From JALGVA01 sp964617715 (lineage in GTDB: Bacteria > Armatimonadota > Zipacnadia > Zipacnadales > UBA5352), in NCBI GenBank assembly GCA_964617715.1, contig CAZTZN010000001.1:36556-100555 (forward strand): a DNA stretch of 64,000 bases, written 5' to 3'. The translations under genes and the position numbers were made by a program. The notes beneath the pieces were generated by a model. The model worked only from the letters and a program-made list of their open reading frames with translations. It was not told the origin of the DNA and searched no databases. This document shows, piece after piece, positions 51,338 through 60,729 of the stretch (within the stretch, counting starts at the first letter, position 1; each line of letters starts with the position of its first letter).

Positions 51338-52903
51338 TCAGTCGCCACCGAGTTTCTCAACGCGCACCGCCGCCACGGCCAGCTCGCCCGCGCCCAGCAC
51401 CGCCAGGCGGAAGTCGGCGCCGTTGGTGCGGTCGGCGAAGCGCGCATCGGTGACCTCGAACTGCGCGCTCAGCCACCGGCCGCTGCCCGCGGTCTCCACC
51501 CGGCCTCCCGCCTTGAACGCGCCCTCGCGGACCGACCCGCCGGGGTCGAGCGAATCGTACTCGAGCTGCAGCGCATCACACCCGGCGTCCAGGTACTCCA
51601 CCGTGATGCGCATCGGCTGCGGCTCGATCTCGAACGCGAAGCTCGGATCGAGGTCGAAGTACAGGTAGCGGCCGGCGTACCGGGTCGGGGTGCTCTCGAC
51701 GCAGGCCCTGCCCGCCCGCTCGGTGCGGATGAAGGCTCCGTCGCCCGACGCTACGATGCGCACGCCGGCGTCCGCCCCCTCCGCGCCCAGGTCGGCTTCG
51801 ACGGCCCGCACGTCCGCAAACGGCCCCGTTGGCCGGAGGCGCTCACCCGCGCGGAAGCGGTTGGCGTACTCGCGCGTGAGGTCGATGTACCGGCGCCCGT
51901 ACTCCCGCGACTCGGCCACGTCGGTGCCCTCGTGGAACTCGTTCCAGGTCTCGACCATCACCAGCCACGGCCTCCGCTCGGGGTTGAGCGCCAACAGTCG
52001 CTCCCAGTTGCGGCGGTAGAACTCGCCGCCCGCGCGCGGCACCACCAACGGCCGCCGCCCGCGCACCGCGCTGTGATCGTAGCCGGGCCCGAGAGCCGCG
52101 CACCCCGCCACCCGCAGCCCCAACGCCCCGCCCCACTCGCACGTACTGTCGGCCTCGCCCTGCCACGCCGCCTGCTTGATGATGTACGGATCGACGCCGA
52201 AGTCGGCGAGGAAACGCGCGCGCACGTAGGGGAACAGCGCCGGGTCCTGCTTCGCGGCGAAGTGCGGCGTATACAGCAGTATGATGGGGCGGCCGTCGAT
52301 CGCCGCCCGGTGGCGCGGCGGGATGAGGCTGAAGAAGTCGCGGATCGAGCAGTAGAACCATGCCTTGCCATCGGGTGTGGACAGGTCGATGTGCCGGCCG
52401 GGAGCGTTGTGCTGCAGAGTGCTGGTGTCGTAAAAGAGCGCGATCTTCGGGTAGTCGCGGCCAAGGCGCTGGAGGTAGTCGCAGGCGAGGACCAGGTGCG
52501 GCAGGCCCGCGAACGACCAGCCACCGTAGTCGCCGGGGTAGCCCCAGTAGACCGGGGCGGCGAAGTCGATGCCGGCGGCGGTGATATCCTGGAGTTGCTC
52601 CAGCCACCAGCGCGTCGAGTTGAAGCTGTAGTCGTGCCAGCTCGCCGGGTGCGTGGTGCACGCGTCGCCGCCATCGCCGTAGGTGACGTGCGCGCCGGAG
52701 TACTCGTCGTACCAGTAGAACAGGTAGGTGCCGACAAGGGGCCGGCCGGCGCTGAAGCTGTCATCCGCAGCCGGATGATCCGCGCCCGGCCCGACCCACG
52801 GTCCCGGCGCCTGCGGCTCCTCGAACCACGTGCTCTGCGCGCTCGCCGCACCGCCGACGAGCAGCGCCGCAAGGCTACCTGTCAGCGCAATCAGCGTCCT
52901 CAT
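51338..52903 (-). CDS. Secreted DUF5010/GH99-like glycoside hydrolase-like protein
   Basis: A 521-residue exported protein with leader MRTLIALTGSLAALLVGGAASA. GTYLFYWYDEYSGAH and CTTHPASWHDYSFNSTRWWL match DUF5010, a family thought to be related to GH71/GH99-type barrels, and VETWNEFHEGTDVAES looks like the conserved barrel block with acidic residues of such enzymes. The C-terminal 150 residues (about 365-521) form a CBM-like beta-sandwich (YLYFDLDPSFAFEIE). The substrate is unknown; GH99 acts on mannans. GGAGGG and GTGAGG lie before the ATG at 52903. It lies 88 bases downstream of the RidA-family gene and is probably co-transcribed with it. Confidence 0.82.
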   Translation of the reverse strand: MRTLIALTGSLAALLVGGAASAQSTWFEEPQAPGPWVGPGADHPAADDSFSAGRPLVGTYLFYWYDEYSGAHVTYGDGGDACTTHPASWHDYSFNSTRWWLEQLQDITAAGIDFAAPVYWGYPGDYGGWSFAGLPHLVLACDYLQRLGRDYPKIALFYDTSTLQHNAPGRHIDLSTPDGKAWFYCSIRDFFSLIPPRHRAAIDGRPIILLYTPHFAAKQDPALFPYVRARFLADFGVDPYIIKQAAWQGEADSTCEWGGALGLRVAGCAALGPGYDHSAVRGRRPLVVPRAGGEFYRRNWERLLALNPERRPWLVMVETWNEFHEGTDVAESREYGRRYIDLTREYANRFRAGERLRPTGPFADVRAVEADLGAEGADAGVRIVASGDGAFIRTERAGRACVESTPTRYAGRYLYFDLDPSFAFEIEPQPMRITVEYLDAGCDALQLEYDSLDPGGSVREGAFKAGGRVETAGSGRWLSAQFEVTDARFADRTNGADFRLAVLGAGELAVAAVRVEKLGGD

Positions 52904-52991
52904 CGGCCTCACCCTCCGGGGCTCCGGCGCGCGAGCCCGGGGCCCGGTCAACTGTGCATCGCGTCGTGCTGTGCGTATCTTCGCCGGCCCG

Positions 52992-53384
52992 TCAGTCCAA
53001 CACTGCGATCGCTTCCACCTCGACCAGCCACTCGGGCCGGACCAGCGCCGCGACCGCCACCAGCGTCGCCGCCGGGTAGGGTGCGGGTAGGAACTCCGAA
53101 CGCACCTCGACGAAGCCCGGGTAGTCGTCCATGCTGGTGAGGAAGGTGGTGAGCTTGACGATGTCCGTCATCTCACCGCCCGCCTCCTCGATGATCGCCT
53201 TGATGTTGCGGAACACCTGGCGCGCCTGGGCGCGGATGTCGCCCTCGCCCACCAGTTGCCCATCGGCGTCGAGCGCCACCTGCCCGGCGACGAACAGCGT
53301 GCGCCCGCCGGTGACCTCCACGCCCTGCGCGTACTCGGCCACGGGCCGCGGCACCGCCGCCGGCTGGATCTCCCTGCGTGTCAT
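52992..53384 (-). CDS. RidA/YjgF family protein lacking the usual catalytic Arg
   Basis: A 130-residue cytoplasmic protein of standard RidA length. FVAGQVALDADGQLVGEGDI, QARQVFRNIKAIIEEAG and VEVEAIAVLD are family blocks. RidA deaminases clear 2-aminoacrylate-like enamine/imine intermediates of PLP enzymes using an Arg in the PARS-type motif (Arg105 in E. coli numbering); here the place reads YPAATLVAV, so the Arg is replaced by Ala, while the Glu in VEVEA is kept. The Arg-less subgroups are not imine deaminases as far as known. GGAGGG 9 bases upstream of the ATG at 53384 supports the start. It is the first gene of a minus-strand unit with the DUF5010 gene. Confidence 0.9.
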   Translation of the reverse strand: MTRREIQPAAVPRPVAEYAQGVEVTGGRTLFVAGQVALDADGQLVGEGDIRAQARQVFRNIKAIIEEAGGEMTDIVKLTTFLTSMDDYPGFVEVRSEFLPAPYPAATLVAVAALVRPEWLVEVEAIAVLD

Positions 53385-53654
53385 GATCGCTATCCCTCCG
53401 CGCGTGTCATCTCTGCCGCATACGCGGCGCTCCCCGTGGGGTCAACCACCGCGCGGGTGTTCCCGGCGATGCCCGCAACGGCCTCCCACGCAGGCGCGCG
53501 TGTACCGTGGCCACCGGCCGTCACCGGGGCCCGCCCGGATGCGCGGGACATCGACCTGCAGGTGCGGCCGGCGCCGGTCGCGAAGCTCGCAGCGATGCCG
53601 CAAGCCAGGGCCCCGCCGACGCGGTCGTGCGGGGCGCCGGGGAGGTTGCCCGTG

Positions 53655-55538
53655 ATGATCCGTGTCGCCCTGTCCGCCATCATCTTCGCAGGCTGTACGC
53701 CTGCCGTCGGCCATGCTCAGACCGCTTCGTGCTACGATTGGATCATGCACGAGAAGCTCCGCGGCGGCTACCTCTCCAGCGCCGACCTGGGCGAGGGCAT
53801 CACCCGCATGGGCGCGGTGGGCATGAACGCGGTCATGCCCAAGTTCGGCGGCCTGCACGCGCCGCCGACCGCGGCCGATGTAGAGCTGCTACGGCGCTGG
53901 GGCGAGGCGGCGCGCGCGGCGGACCTGCACCTGCTGCCGGTCTTCAACTTCCGCGGCGGCGAGACCGAAGCGCTGCTGGGCGAGCGCCGCGAGGTCTCCA
54001 TCGCCGGCTACACCATGGCCCGCACGCCCTGCCCGCTCGACGAGGCGTTCTGGAGCCGCTACATCCTGGGGCGTGCGCTCTTCCTCGCCGAGCACGCGCA
54101 GGAGCTGGGCCTGAGCGGGGCGATCATCGACCCGGAGATGTACGGCGCCGACCACACCGGCTTCAGCGGCCCCTGCTACTGCGCCGACTGCCTGCGCGAG
54201 TTCCTCGAGGCCATCGACCGGCCGGCGCCCGATCCCCTTCCCGAGGCCGCTCAGCGCGCGGCGTGGCTCGAGGAGCATGGTCTGAGCGCGCAGTTCGAGC
54301 AGCACTTCGTGGATCGAGTGCGGGAGCTGAGCGCTCAGATCGAGCAGCAATGCCACGCCGCGAACCCCGACTTCCTGCTGGGGGTGCTGCTGCTCGACTA
54401 CCCCCTCCCCTTCAACCGCGCCATGGCCATGGGCCTGGGCACACCCACCCACCCGGTGCTCGGATTCTCGGAGAGCACCTACAGCAGCGGCTACACCGAC
54501 TACGTGCTCGCGCAGCAGCAGACCTTCGCGCAGATGCCCGCGCACGTGCTGTTCATGCCCGGGCTGTGGCAGCAGCAGTTCCCCTCCGAGAACCTCGCCG
54601 AACAGTACTACGCCTGCGCCGCCAACTCCGCCGGCTACTGGATCTACACCTTCGAGAGTCTGCTCGAGGACGTGAGCCGCCTGCCCGGCTACCAGCTCCG
54701 GGAGCCCAATGAACGCTACTGGGAGGCGATGGCGCTCGCCAACAGCGAACTCGACAGGCTCGTGGCCTCGGGCGGGACGTACGAGTCCACGCTGAAGGTG
54801 CGGCCCTTCGACCCGCCGCTGCCGGTGCTGGCTACCGGCGACATCCCCATCGAGGCCCTCGTGGCCGCGCCGGACGCCGAGCCGCTGTCGATGGGGCCGA
54901 TCACCGCGCCGCGCCTGCGCTACCGCAACCCGCTGTTCATCCTGTGCACCGCGGAGGAGCCCGTGACGGTGCACGTGACCAACGTGCAGCTCGCGAACTA
55001 CCTTCCCGGGACCACCTGGGCCGTGGTCGCCCCCGATGGCACGCGCGTGCTCGAAGGGCAGATGAAGGTCCACGAGAGCACCGATGTCGAGTTCACCCCC
55101 GAGCAGGGCGGCGTGTACCTGCTGATCGCGTCCTCCGGCCAGAATGCCCATACGCTGACCGTGCTCACCGAGCAGCCATATGCCCTGAGCGCGAGTGAGC
55201 AGTACCCGCTCATCGCCAACGGCTTCATCGGGCGCATGTACTTCTTCGTGCCGCCCGGCGTGACCGGATTCAGCGTCTTCGCGAAGGCCGAGGGACAGGC
55301 GGCCGGGCGCGGTGGCAAGCTCACGGCGTTCGCGCCGGACGGGACGGCCGTGGCGCATATCGAGGGCGACCTGGGGGTGCTCACGGAGATGCCGGTCGCG
55401 GTTCCGAAGGGCGCCGATGGCCGGGTCTGGTGCCTCGCCGCCGACGAGCTGACCAACGATCTGAGGGTCTACCTCTCGCCGGAGATCCCGCCCTATCTGA
55501 GTCCCGACCCCACGCGCGTGCTGACCGTGGCGCCGTAG
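53655..55538 (+). CDS. Secreted TIM-barrel glycoside hydrolase-like protein
   Basis: A 627-residue exported protein with leader MIRVALSAIIFAGCTPAVGHAQ, which also contains a possible lipobox (FAGC). An alpha/beta barrel fills about 25-390: LSGAIIDPEMYGADHTGFSGPC is a candidate active-site strand (Asp and Glu in DPEMYG), and CYCADCLREFL is the Cys-x-Cys-x2-Cys loop that I know from several GH-like families. The C-terminal 230 residues contain two beta-sandwich domains (VTVHVTNVQLANYLPG, MYFFVPPGVTGFSVFAKAEG). No family name can be given. GGAGG is 9 bases from the ATG at 53655 and 6 from the in-frame GTG at 53652, so either may be used. It converges on the next gene with a 9-base gap. Confidence 0.78.
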   Translation: MIRVALSAIIFAGCTPAVGHAQTASCYDWIMHEKLRGGYLSSADLGEGITRMGAVGMNAVMPKFGGLHAPPTAADVELLRRWGEAARAADLHLLPVFNFRGGETEALLGERREVSIAGYTMARTPCPLDEAFWSRYILGRALFLAEHAQELGLSGAIIDPEMYGADHTGFSGPCYCADCLREFLEAIDRPAPDPLPEAAQRAAWLEEHGLSAQFEQHFVDRVRELSAQIEQQCHAANPDFLLGVLLLDYPLPFNRAMAMGLGTPTHPVLGFSESTYSSGYTDYVLAQQQTFAQMPAHVLFMPGLWQQQFPSENLAEQYYACAANSAGYWIYTFESLLEDVSRLPGYQLREPNERYWEAMALANSELDRLVASGGTYESTLKVRPFDPPLPVLATGDIPIEALVAAPDAEPLSMGPITAPRLRYRNPLFILCTAEEPVTVHVTNVQLANYLPGTTWAVVAPDGTRVLEGQMKVHESTDVEFTPEQGGVYLLIASSGQNAHTLTVLTEQPYALSASEQYPLIANGFIGRMYFFVPPGVTGFSVFAKAEGQAAGRGGKLTAFAPDGTAVAHIEGDLGVLTEMPVAVPKGADGRVWCLAADELTNDLRVYLSPEIPPYLSPDPTRVLTVAP

Positions 55539-55547
55539 CCGCGCGGG

Positions 55548-57626
55548 CTACTGCGGCAGCACCGTCGGCGTGCCGATTGCCGAGCTGACCGTCCGCCCGT
55601 CCACAGTCACGCTGTACCCGCCATCGGCGACCGCGATGTCCAGGCGGCGCCCGCGCAGGCGCAGGCCGGTCAGACGCAGCTCCGGCGAGAAGCTCGGCGG
55701 GTGCGGATCGACGGTGATGGTCCCGTCGGCGGCCACACCCACGCCGAACATGCCGAAGATGATCGCCTGCGCGCCCGCGACCGCGCCGATGGTGTTCTGC
55801 AGCGGCGTGTCGCGGCGATAGTCAATGTTGTTGGCCACGATCGAGTCGCCCCAGTAGGGCATGCGCTCACCCCACCACAGCACGCGGCGCAGGATGTCCT
55901 CGGCCAACTCCGACCGCCCGGCCTTGTAGAGCCGCTCGATGATCTGCGGGGTGAACGCGGTGTAGTTGCCCCCGCCGCCGTTGTCGATGTCGATCTGATC
56001 GTAGGCCGGGTCGAGCTTCGACATGCTGTGCAGGCCCCACGCCGACAGGAACTCATCCTCGTTGAGGTGGCTCAGCAGCCCCTCGAGCTGATCCTCGTCC
56101 AGCACCCCGCAGCCGATGAGCTTGAACATCTGCACGGTCCAGCGCAGGTCGGGGGCGAAGTTCTCGTCGAGGTGCCGGAACCACCCGTCCTCCGCGCTCC
56201 ACATCAGCCGCCTGATGAGCCGCTTGAGAGCCTCGGCCCGGGCGGGCAGATCATCGGCGCGCGCGCCTGCCATCTGCGCCAGCTCGTGGGCGGCGAGGTA
56301 GTTCGCGTAGCGCCGCCCGTTGAGGTCGGGCAGGTAGTTGTCGTAATGCAGCTCACCGCGCAGCTCCAGGTGGTTGTTGCCCTTCCCGTAGTCGATCAGG
56401 CCGACCGGCAGCTCGGGGTGGTCGCGGTAGGTGGCGTGGACGATGACCCAGTCGATGACGCTCCGGCCCGCGACCTGCTCGCGCAGGAAGTCGGTGTCGC
56501 CGGTCAGCAGCACGTGATAGTAGACCAGGAAGATGATCTTCTCCTGGTTCACCGGGTACCACGGCCCGAAGGCCTCTCCGGTGGTGGGCACGAAGGCAAA
56601 ATGCTTCGTCATGTCCAGGGCCAGGAACTGCCGCACGTGCGCCTTGAGCGCCTCAGGATCGTAGAGCGGCAGCAGCTCCCATGGCTCGCCGAAGTCCCAT
56701 AGATAGCAGCACACGCAGCCGCCGTTGATGCCACCGGTCGAGTAGTAGGGATCGACCACGAACTCAGGCACCCGCCACTGGTTGAGCAGCAGCCCGACCA
56801 GCGCGCGCTCATAGAAGCGCGTCAGGCGCGGGTCCGATGCCTCCAGCCGCGGCACACGCCGCCACAGCTCCTCGACCTCCACCGCCCACTGTGCCCGCGC
56901 CGCGAGCACCCCGTCGTGGCCGGAGCGCAGCAGCCTCCGGCAATCATCCCCGGCCTGCTCCACGCGCCCCATCGCCACGGCGACGTGAGCCGTCCGCGAC
57001 TCGCCCGGCTGCAGCGTCAGCGCACCCTCCCAGTGGCCGCACGGCGTCTCCCAGCGATCCATCGGCAGGTCGGTGCTCACGGCGATGGCGCCATCGGGCC
57101 TGCGCTTCGCCAGCAGGCCGGGATCGCCCGGATCGAGCGCCCAACCCGGGGCGCGTTCGGCCCAGGGCAGCGACGCCTCAGAGCTGCCCGGCCCGGAGAA
57201 CTCCCAGAAGCTCACGTGGTCCACTCCGCCGCGGACCACGAGCTGCACGGGCACACTCACGGCCGCGGATCCCGTGTTCGTGACCGTGAACTCGAGCAGC
57301 GCCGCGCGCCGGTCCATGGGCACGACGAGGCTGCTCTCGACCTCAAGCTCACGCAGGCCGCCCTGGCGCCGGCACTCGTTCCCGTTCCACAGGAAGTCAT
57401 CGGTGGGCACGATCTCGCCATCCAGCCGGACCTCCAGCAGGAAGTCGGTGCTCGCCCACGGCGGCGCCCACAGGCCGCGCACCGACAGGGCGTCGCGGTA
57501 GGGCACCGAGCAGGTGAGCATGAAGCCCTTGATGCCGAAGTGTTCCTCGGCGGTGATGATGCCCCGGCCGGGCATGGCGAAGACGCCGGACGGGTCGGTG
57601 AGGACGGCCTGCCAGTCGCTGGGCAT
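55548..57626 (-). CDS. (alpha/alpha)6 glycoside hydrolase-like protein, GH63/GH37 clan-like
   Basis: A 692-residue cytoplasmic protein. The N-terminal 270 residues form a beta-supersandwich (FLLEVRLDGEIVPTDDFLW, VVRGGVDHVSFWEF) and the C-terminal part an (alpha/alpha)6 barrel with FYERALVGLLLNQWRVPEFV, GCVCCYLWDFGEPWELLPLY, VGLIDYGKGNNHLELRG and MPYWGDSIVANNIDYRRDTP. This pattern is that of the six-hairpin glycosidase superfamily (GH63, GH37, GH15 and mannosylglycerate hydrolases). No signal peptide is visible, so it would act on imported oligosaccharides. Catalytic acids are not certain; Asp/Glu in YLWDFGE are candidates. GGGAG 5 bases before the ATG at 57626 supports the start, 171 bases inside a longer open frame. 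Confidence 0.82.
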   Translation of the reverse strand: MPSDWQAVLTDPSGVFAMPGRGIITAEEHFGIKGFMLTCSVPYRDALSVRGLWAPPWASTDFLLEVRLDGEIVPTDDFLWNGNECRRQGGLRELEVESSLVVPMDRRAALLEFTVTNTGSAAVSVPVQLVVRGGVDHVSFWEFSGPGSSEASLPWAERAPGWALDPGDPGLLAKRRPDGAIAVSTDLPMDRWETPCGHWEGALTLQPGESRTAHVAVAMGRVEQAGDDCRRLLRSGHDGVLAARAQWAVEVEELWRRVPRLEASDPRLTRFYERALVGLLLNQWRVPEFVVDPYYSTGGINGGCVCCYLWDFGEPWELLPLYDPEALKAHVRQFLALDMTKHFAFVPTTGEAFGPWYPVNQEKIIFLVYYHVLLTGDTDFLREQVAGRSVIDWVIVHATYRDHPELPVGLIDYGKGNNHLELRGELHYDNYLPDLNGRRYANYLAAHELAQMAGARADDLPARAEALKRLIRRLMWSAEDGWFRHLDENFAPDLRWTVQMFKLIGCGVLDEDQLEGLLSHLNEDEFLSAWGLHSMSKLDPAYDQIDIDNGGGGNYTAFTPQIIERLYKAGRSELAEDILRRVLWWGERMPYWGDSIVANNIDYRRDTPLQNTIGAVAGAQAIIFGMFGVGVAADGTITVDPHPPSFSPELRLTGLRLRGRRLDIAVADGGYSVTVDGRTVSSAIGTPTVLPQ

Positions 57627-57824
57627 GGTGGCTCCCGGACAACCGTGATGGCGGCGAGGCGTTGTCGGCGCCCTCGTTCGCCCGCGCCAGGCCCGTGACC
57701 TCGTGTGCGGCGCATACCGGACGGCCGTGAATGAAGGCCCCGGTGCGACGACGGCGAACCGACCACCGCCGTGGAGATGTTCGCCGGGCAGCCACAATCA
57801 TGCGCCACCGGGAGTTGGTCAGCC

Positions 57825-60419
57825 ATGCGCCTGTGGACGACCGCCGCGTTCGCCCAGCTCGTGCTCATGACCACCGTCGGGAGCGCCTATGCGCTGCTAC
57901 CCCATCGCGACGTCTTCGTCAGCTCCAATGCCCCGCCGGGCGGCGACGGCACGCGTGAGCGGCCCTACTCGAGCATCCAGGAGATGGTTGACAGGCATGA
58001 CGCCGAGTGGGGCCAGGTCTTCCTCGAGCCGGGAGTCTACCGCGAGGATGTGATCATCCATCGCGGGCGCTTCTGGATCATGCCCGCCAGGCAGTACGAC
58101 GTCATCATCGAGGGCTCCATCACCGTCCGCCGCCCCGGCATCTTCATCCGCGGGCTGGACATCCGCTCCCAGGGCAGTGGTATCATCTTCGAGGAGGGCG
58201 CCACCGGCTGCCAGGTCGAGCAGTGCCGAATCCTCAGCGTGGGCGACGGCCACGCGGGGATCGAGATCGTCGGCGACAACTGCGCCAACACGCTGCTCAG
58301 CGACAACATCATCGACCTGCGTGGTCAGGAGGGGCAGGATCGTACCGGCATCCGTGTGCGCGTTGGTCCGGGCGTGACCGGCAACCGCCTCGACCACAAT
58401 CAGGCGCTCGGCTGCGAGACCGGCATCGCCTTCGTCTCCGCCGAGGGCATCACCGACGAGACCAACATCGCCAGCTCGAACCGCTTCGAGACGAACTTCA
58501 TCGGCCTCGACCTCGGCGTCCCGGGCGTGACCGCGCGTTACAATCGGTTCCGTGGCAACACCCGGGCGGGTGTGCGGGTGAGTGCGGGCCCGAATCTGCT
58601 GGTCGCCAACCGCTTCGACCAGGACGCCACGGCGGTGCTGCTCAGCGCCGACGGCGTGGCGCTGCACAGCAATGTCATCGCCGACTGCGGCGGCCCCGCG
58701 ATTGCGGTCACCGGGGGACGGTCGGTGCTGCTCAACAACACGCTCTACGCCGAGCGGGACGCGGGCGCGCTCGTGGACGTCGGCGAGGGCGCTGCGGTCG
58801 AGGCGCGTCATAACATCTTCGCCGCCCCCGGCGAGATCATCGCCGGCGCGGGGACGCTCGACCTCTTCCGCAACCTGTTCAGCCACGAGGTCCCGGCCGC
58901 GCGGGCGGATGAGGGCGCCATCTTCGCCGACCCGCACTTCGCCAACCCCGCGCAGGACGACCTGCACCTCGCGCCCGACAGTCCCGCGGCCCATGCCGCC
59001 GAGGCCGTCGAGGTGCGCACCGACGCCGATGGCCTCGGCCGACCCTGGGGCCCCATGGGCAGTATCGGCGCCTACGAGGCGCCCGGAGAGCCCCTGGGGC
59101 GCACGCTGCATGTTGCGCCCGGCGCCGAGGGCGGCGATGGGAGTGCGCAGGCGCCCTTCGGCCTGATCTCCGCCGCCGCCGACCGCGCGCTGCCCGGCGA
59201 TGAGATCGTACTGGCCGATGGCGAGTATGAGTTTGGCGAAGACACCATCGAGTGCTCCGGCGCGCCGGACGCTCCGATCGTCATCCGCCCGGCGACGCCG
59301 CAGGGCGCGGTCATCCTGCGCAGCCGCCTGGTGCTCGAACGCTGCTCGTACGTCGAGATCCGCGACCTGCGCTTCCTCGAGATCCCGCGCAATTTCCTGA
59401 TCTTCGGGCCCTACTGCCGCAACTCCGCGCTCATCGACTCCGTGGCCATCCGCACTGAGTCCGGCGGCGGCAACGCCATCAACGTCAACGGTCCGGGCAG
59501 CCAGAACCTGCTCTTCGAGGGCAACACCATCAAGCTCAACCATGGGGCGGTCGGCATCAATTTCGCCTGCCAGCGCTTCAACTGGCGCCAGACGCTGCGC
59601 GGCAACGACATCTCCGGCTGCTTCTACGGCGTGCAGACCGGCGGCGGCTCCTACCCCACCGCGCCCCCGGGCTACCACATCATTGAGGGGAACACCTTCC
59701 ACGACAACTGGAAGGACGGGGTGCATACCAAGGGCACCGACCAGATCATCTGCGGCAACCACTTCTACAACAACGCCAACCATGCCATCACTACGCGCTA
59801 CGGCGCCCGCAACGTGATCGTCGGCAACTGGATTCACGACAACGGCCAGGGCATCCGCCTGCACAGCCCCAGTCACTTCGTCATCAACAACCTCATCTAC
59901 AACAACCGCGGCTTCGGCATCCACGCCGCCTCCTGGCCGGGCGGGCAGGCGGCCGCCGCCTACCCCTACAACTTCGAGCCATCCTACGAGCCCTCGCACG
60001 AGGTGTGGATCGCCTACAACACCATCGCGGGCAACGCACGGGGCCCCATCGACGCCAACACCGGCGCGCGACTGATGATTCTGCGCAATATCATCGTCGG
60101 CACCGATCCGGAGCAGCCCGCCATCGCCTTTGCGCCCGGCAGCGCCGCCCGACAGGTCGAGGGTAATCTCTACTGGAACGCGCTGCGGCCGGTGCTGCGC
60201 GAGTATGAGGGGGGCGGCTTCGAGCGCGTCGCCGATCCCATGTTCGTGGACCCGGACAGCGGCGACTTCCGCCTGCGTCCGGGCAGCCCGGCCTACCAGA
60301 TGGAGGACTTCGCCGACGCGCTCTCGGCGGTGTTGTCCCGCGCCCCCTGCGGCATCCCGCTGGGCGATCACATCGGCTCATCACTGCCCCCCGCCCCGCC
60401 GGTGCCGGGCGAGGGGTAG
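57825..60419 (+). CDS. Secreted tandem right-handed beta-helix protein
   Basis: An 864-residue exported protein with leader MRLWTTAAFAQLVLMTTVGS. Two parallel beta-helix domains are evident: the first at about 30-410, ending in the typical closing ADGLGRPWGPMGSIGAYE, the second at about 430-800, opening RTLHVAPGAEGGDGSAQAP and rich in N-ladder coils (NLLFEGNTIKLNHG, NHFYNNANHAITTRYGARNV). Both domains open alike (FVSSNAPPGGDGTRERPY against LHVAPGAEGGDGSAQAPF), so the protein probably arose by internal duplication. Such folds belong to polysaccharide lyases, pectinases or phage spikes; specific catalytic residues were not found. GGGAG lies 10 bases before the ATG at 57825. It diverges from the glycosidase gene. 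Confidence 0.87.
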   Translation: MRLWTTAAFAQLVLMTTVGSAYALLPHRDVFVSSNAPPGGDGTRERPYSSIQEMVDRHDAEWGQVFLEPGVYREDVIIHRGRFWIMPARQYDVIIEGSITVRRPGIFIRGLDIRSQGSGIIFEEGATGCQVEQCRILSVGDGHAGIEIVGDNCANTLLSDNIIDLRGQEGQDRTGIRVRVGPGVTGNRLDHNQALGCETGIAFVSAEGITDETNIASSNRFETNFIGLDLGVPGVTARYNRFRGNTRAGVRVSAGPNLLVANRFDQDATAVLLSADGVALHSNVIADCGGPAIAVTGGRSVLLNNTLYAERDAGALVDVGEGAAVEARHNIFAAPGEIIAGAGTLDLFRNLFSHEVPAARADEGAIFADPHFANPAQDDLHLAPDSPAAHAAEAVEVRTDADGLGRPWGPMGSIGAYEAPGEPLGRTLHVAPGAEGGDGSAQAPFGLISAAADRALPGDEIVLADGEYEFGEDTIECSGAPDAPIVIRPATPQGAVILRSRLVLERCSYVEIRDLRFLEIPRNFLIFGPYCRNSALIDSVAIRTESGGGNAINVNGPGSQNLLFEGNTIKLNHGAVGINFACQRFNWRQTLRGNDISGCFYGVQTGGGSYPTAPPGYHIIEGNTFHDNWKDGVHTKGTDQIICGNHFYNNANHAITTRYGARNVIVGNWIHDNGQGIRLHSPSHFVINNLIYNNRGFGIHAASWPGGQAAAAYPYNFEPSYEPSHEVWIAYNTIAGNARGPIDANTGARLMILRNIIVGTDPEQPAIAFAPGSAARQVEGNLYWNALRPVLREYEGGGFERVADPMFVDPDSGDFRLRPGSPAYQMEDFADALSAVLSRAPCGIPLGDHIGSSLPPAPPVPGEG

Positions 60420-60546
60420 GCTCGTGCACCGCCCGCGGCCTGAGCGGCCAGGGTGCCTGCACGGTCAGTGGCCCGGCGGGACGTCTGGCGGCCCGGGACG
60501 CCGGTACCAGGTTGCGGAATTGCCCGCAAGTTGCTCGACGTGTTGG

Positions 60547-60693
60547 GCCTCACCCCCGTCCCCCTCTTCGTCCCGGAGAGGGGGACGACACAACCCTTCT
60601 CGGATGGCCGAGAAGGGCTCAGATGCCCCGGGAACCGATCGCTGTCCCCTCCGGAACGGAGGGGGTGCCCGAGCGCAGCGAGGGCGGGGGAGG
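60547..60693. repeat. Palindromic (REP-like) intergenic element, second copy
   Basis: This begins with the same GCCTCACCCCC as the element at 32997, followed by three hairpins: 60558-60567 with 60577-60586 (10 bases), 60594-60603 with 60608-60617 (10 bases, loop ATGG) and 60646-60653 with 60657-60664 (8 bases, loop GAA). It ends in a GAGCGCAGCG-type stretch like the other copy's end. It fills most of the 310-base space between two convergent genes, so it might serve as a bidirectional terminator, although no T-run is present. Confidence 0.75.
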
Positions 60694-60729
60694 TCGGAAT
60701 CTCCCTGCGCCGACTTCTGCAACTGACTA

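Noticed and set aside
57897..60371. An 824-codon minus-strand frame opposite the beta-helix gene
   Set aside because: Same reason: composition-driven shadow frame; the plus-strand gene has a leader, repeats and a ribosome site.
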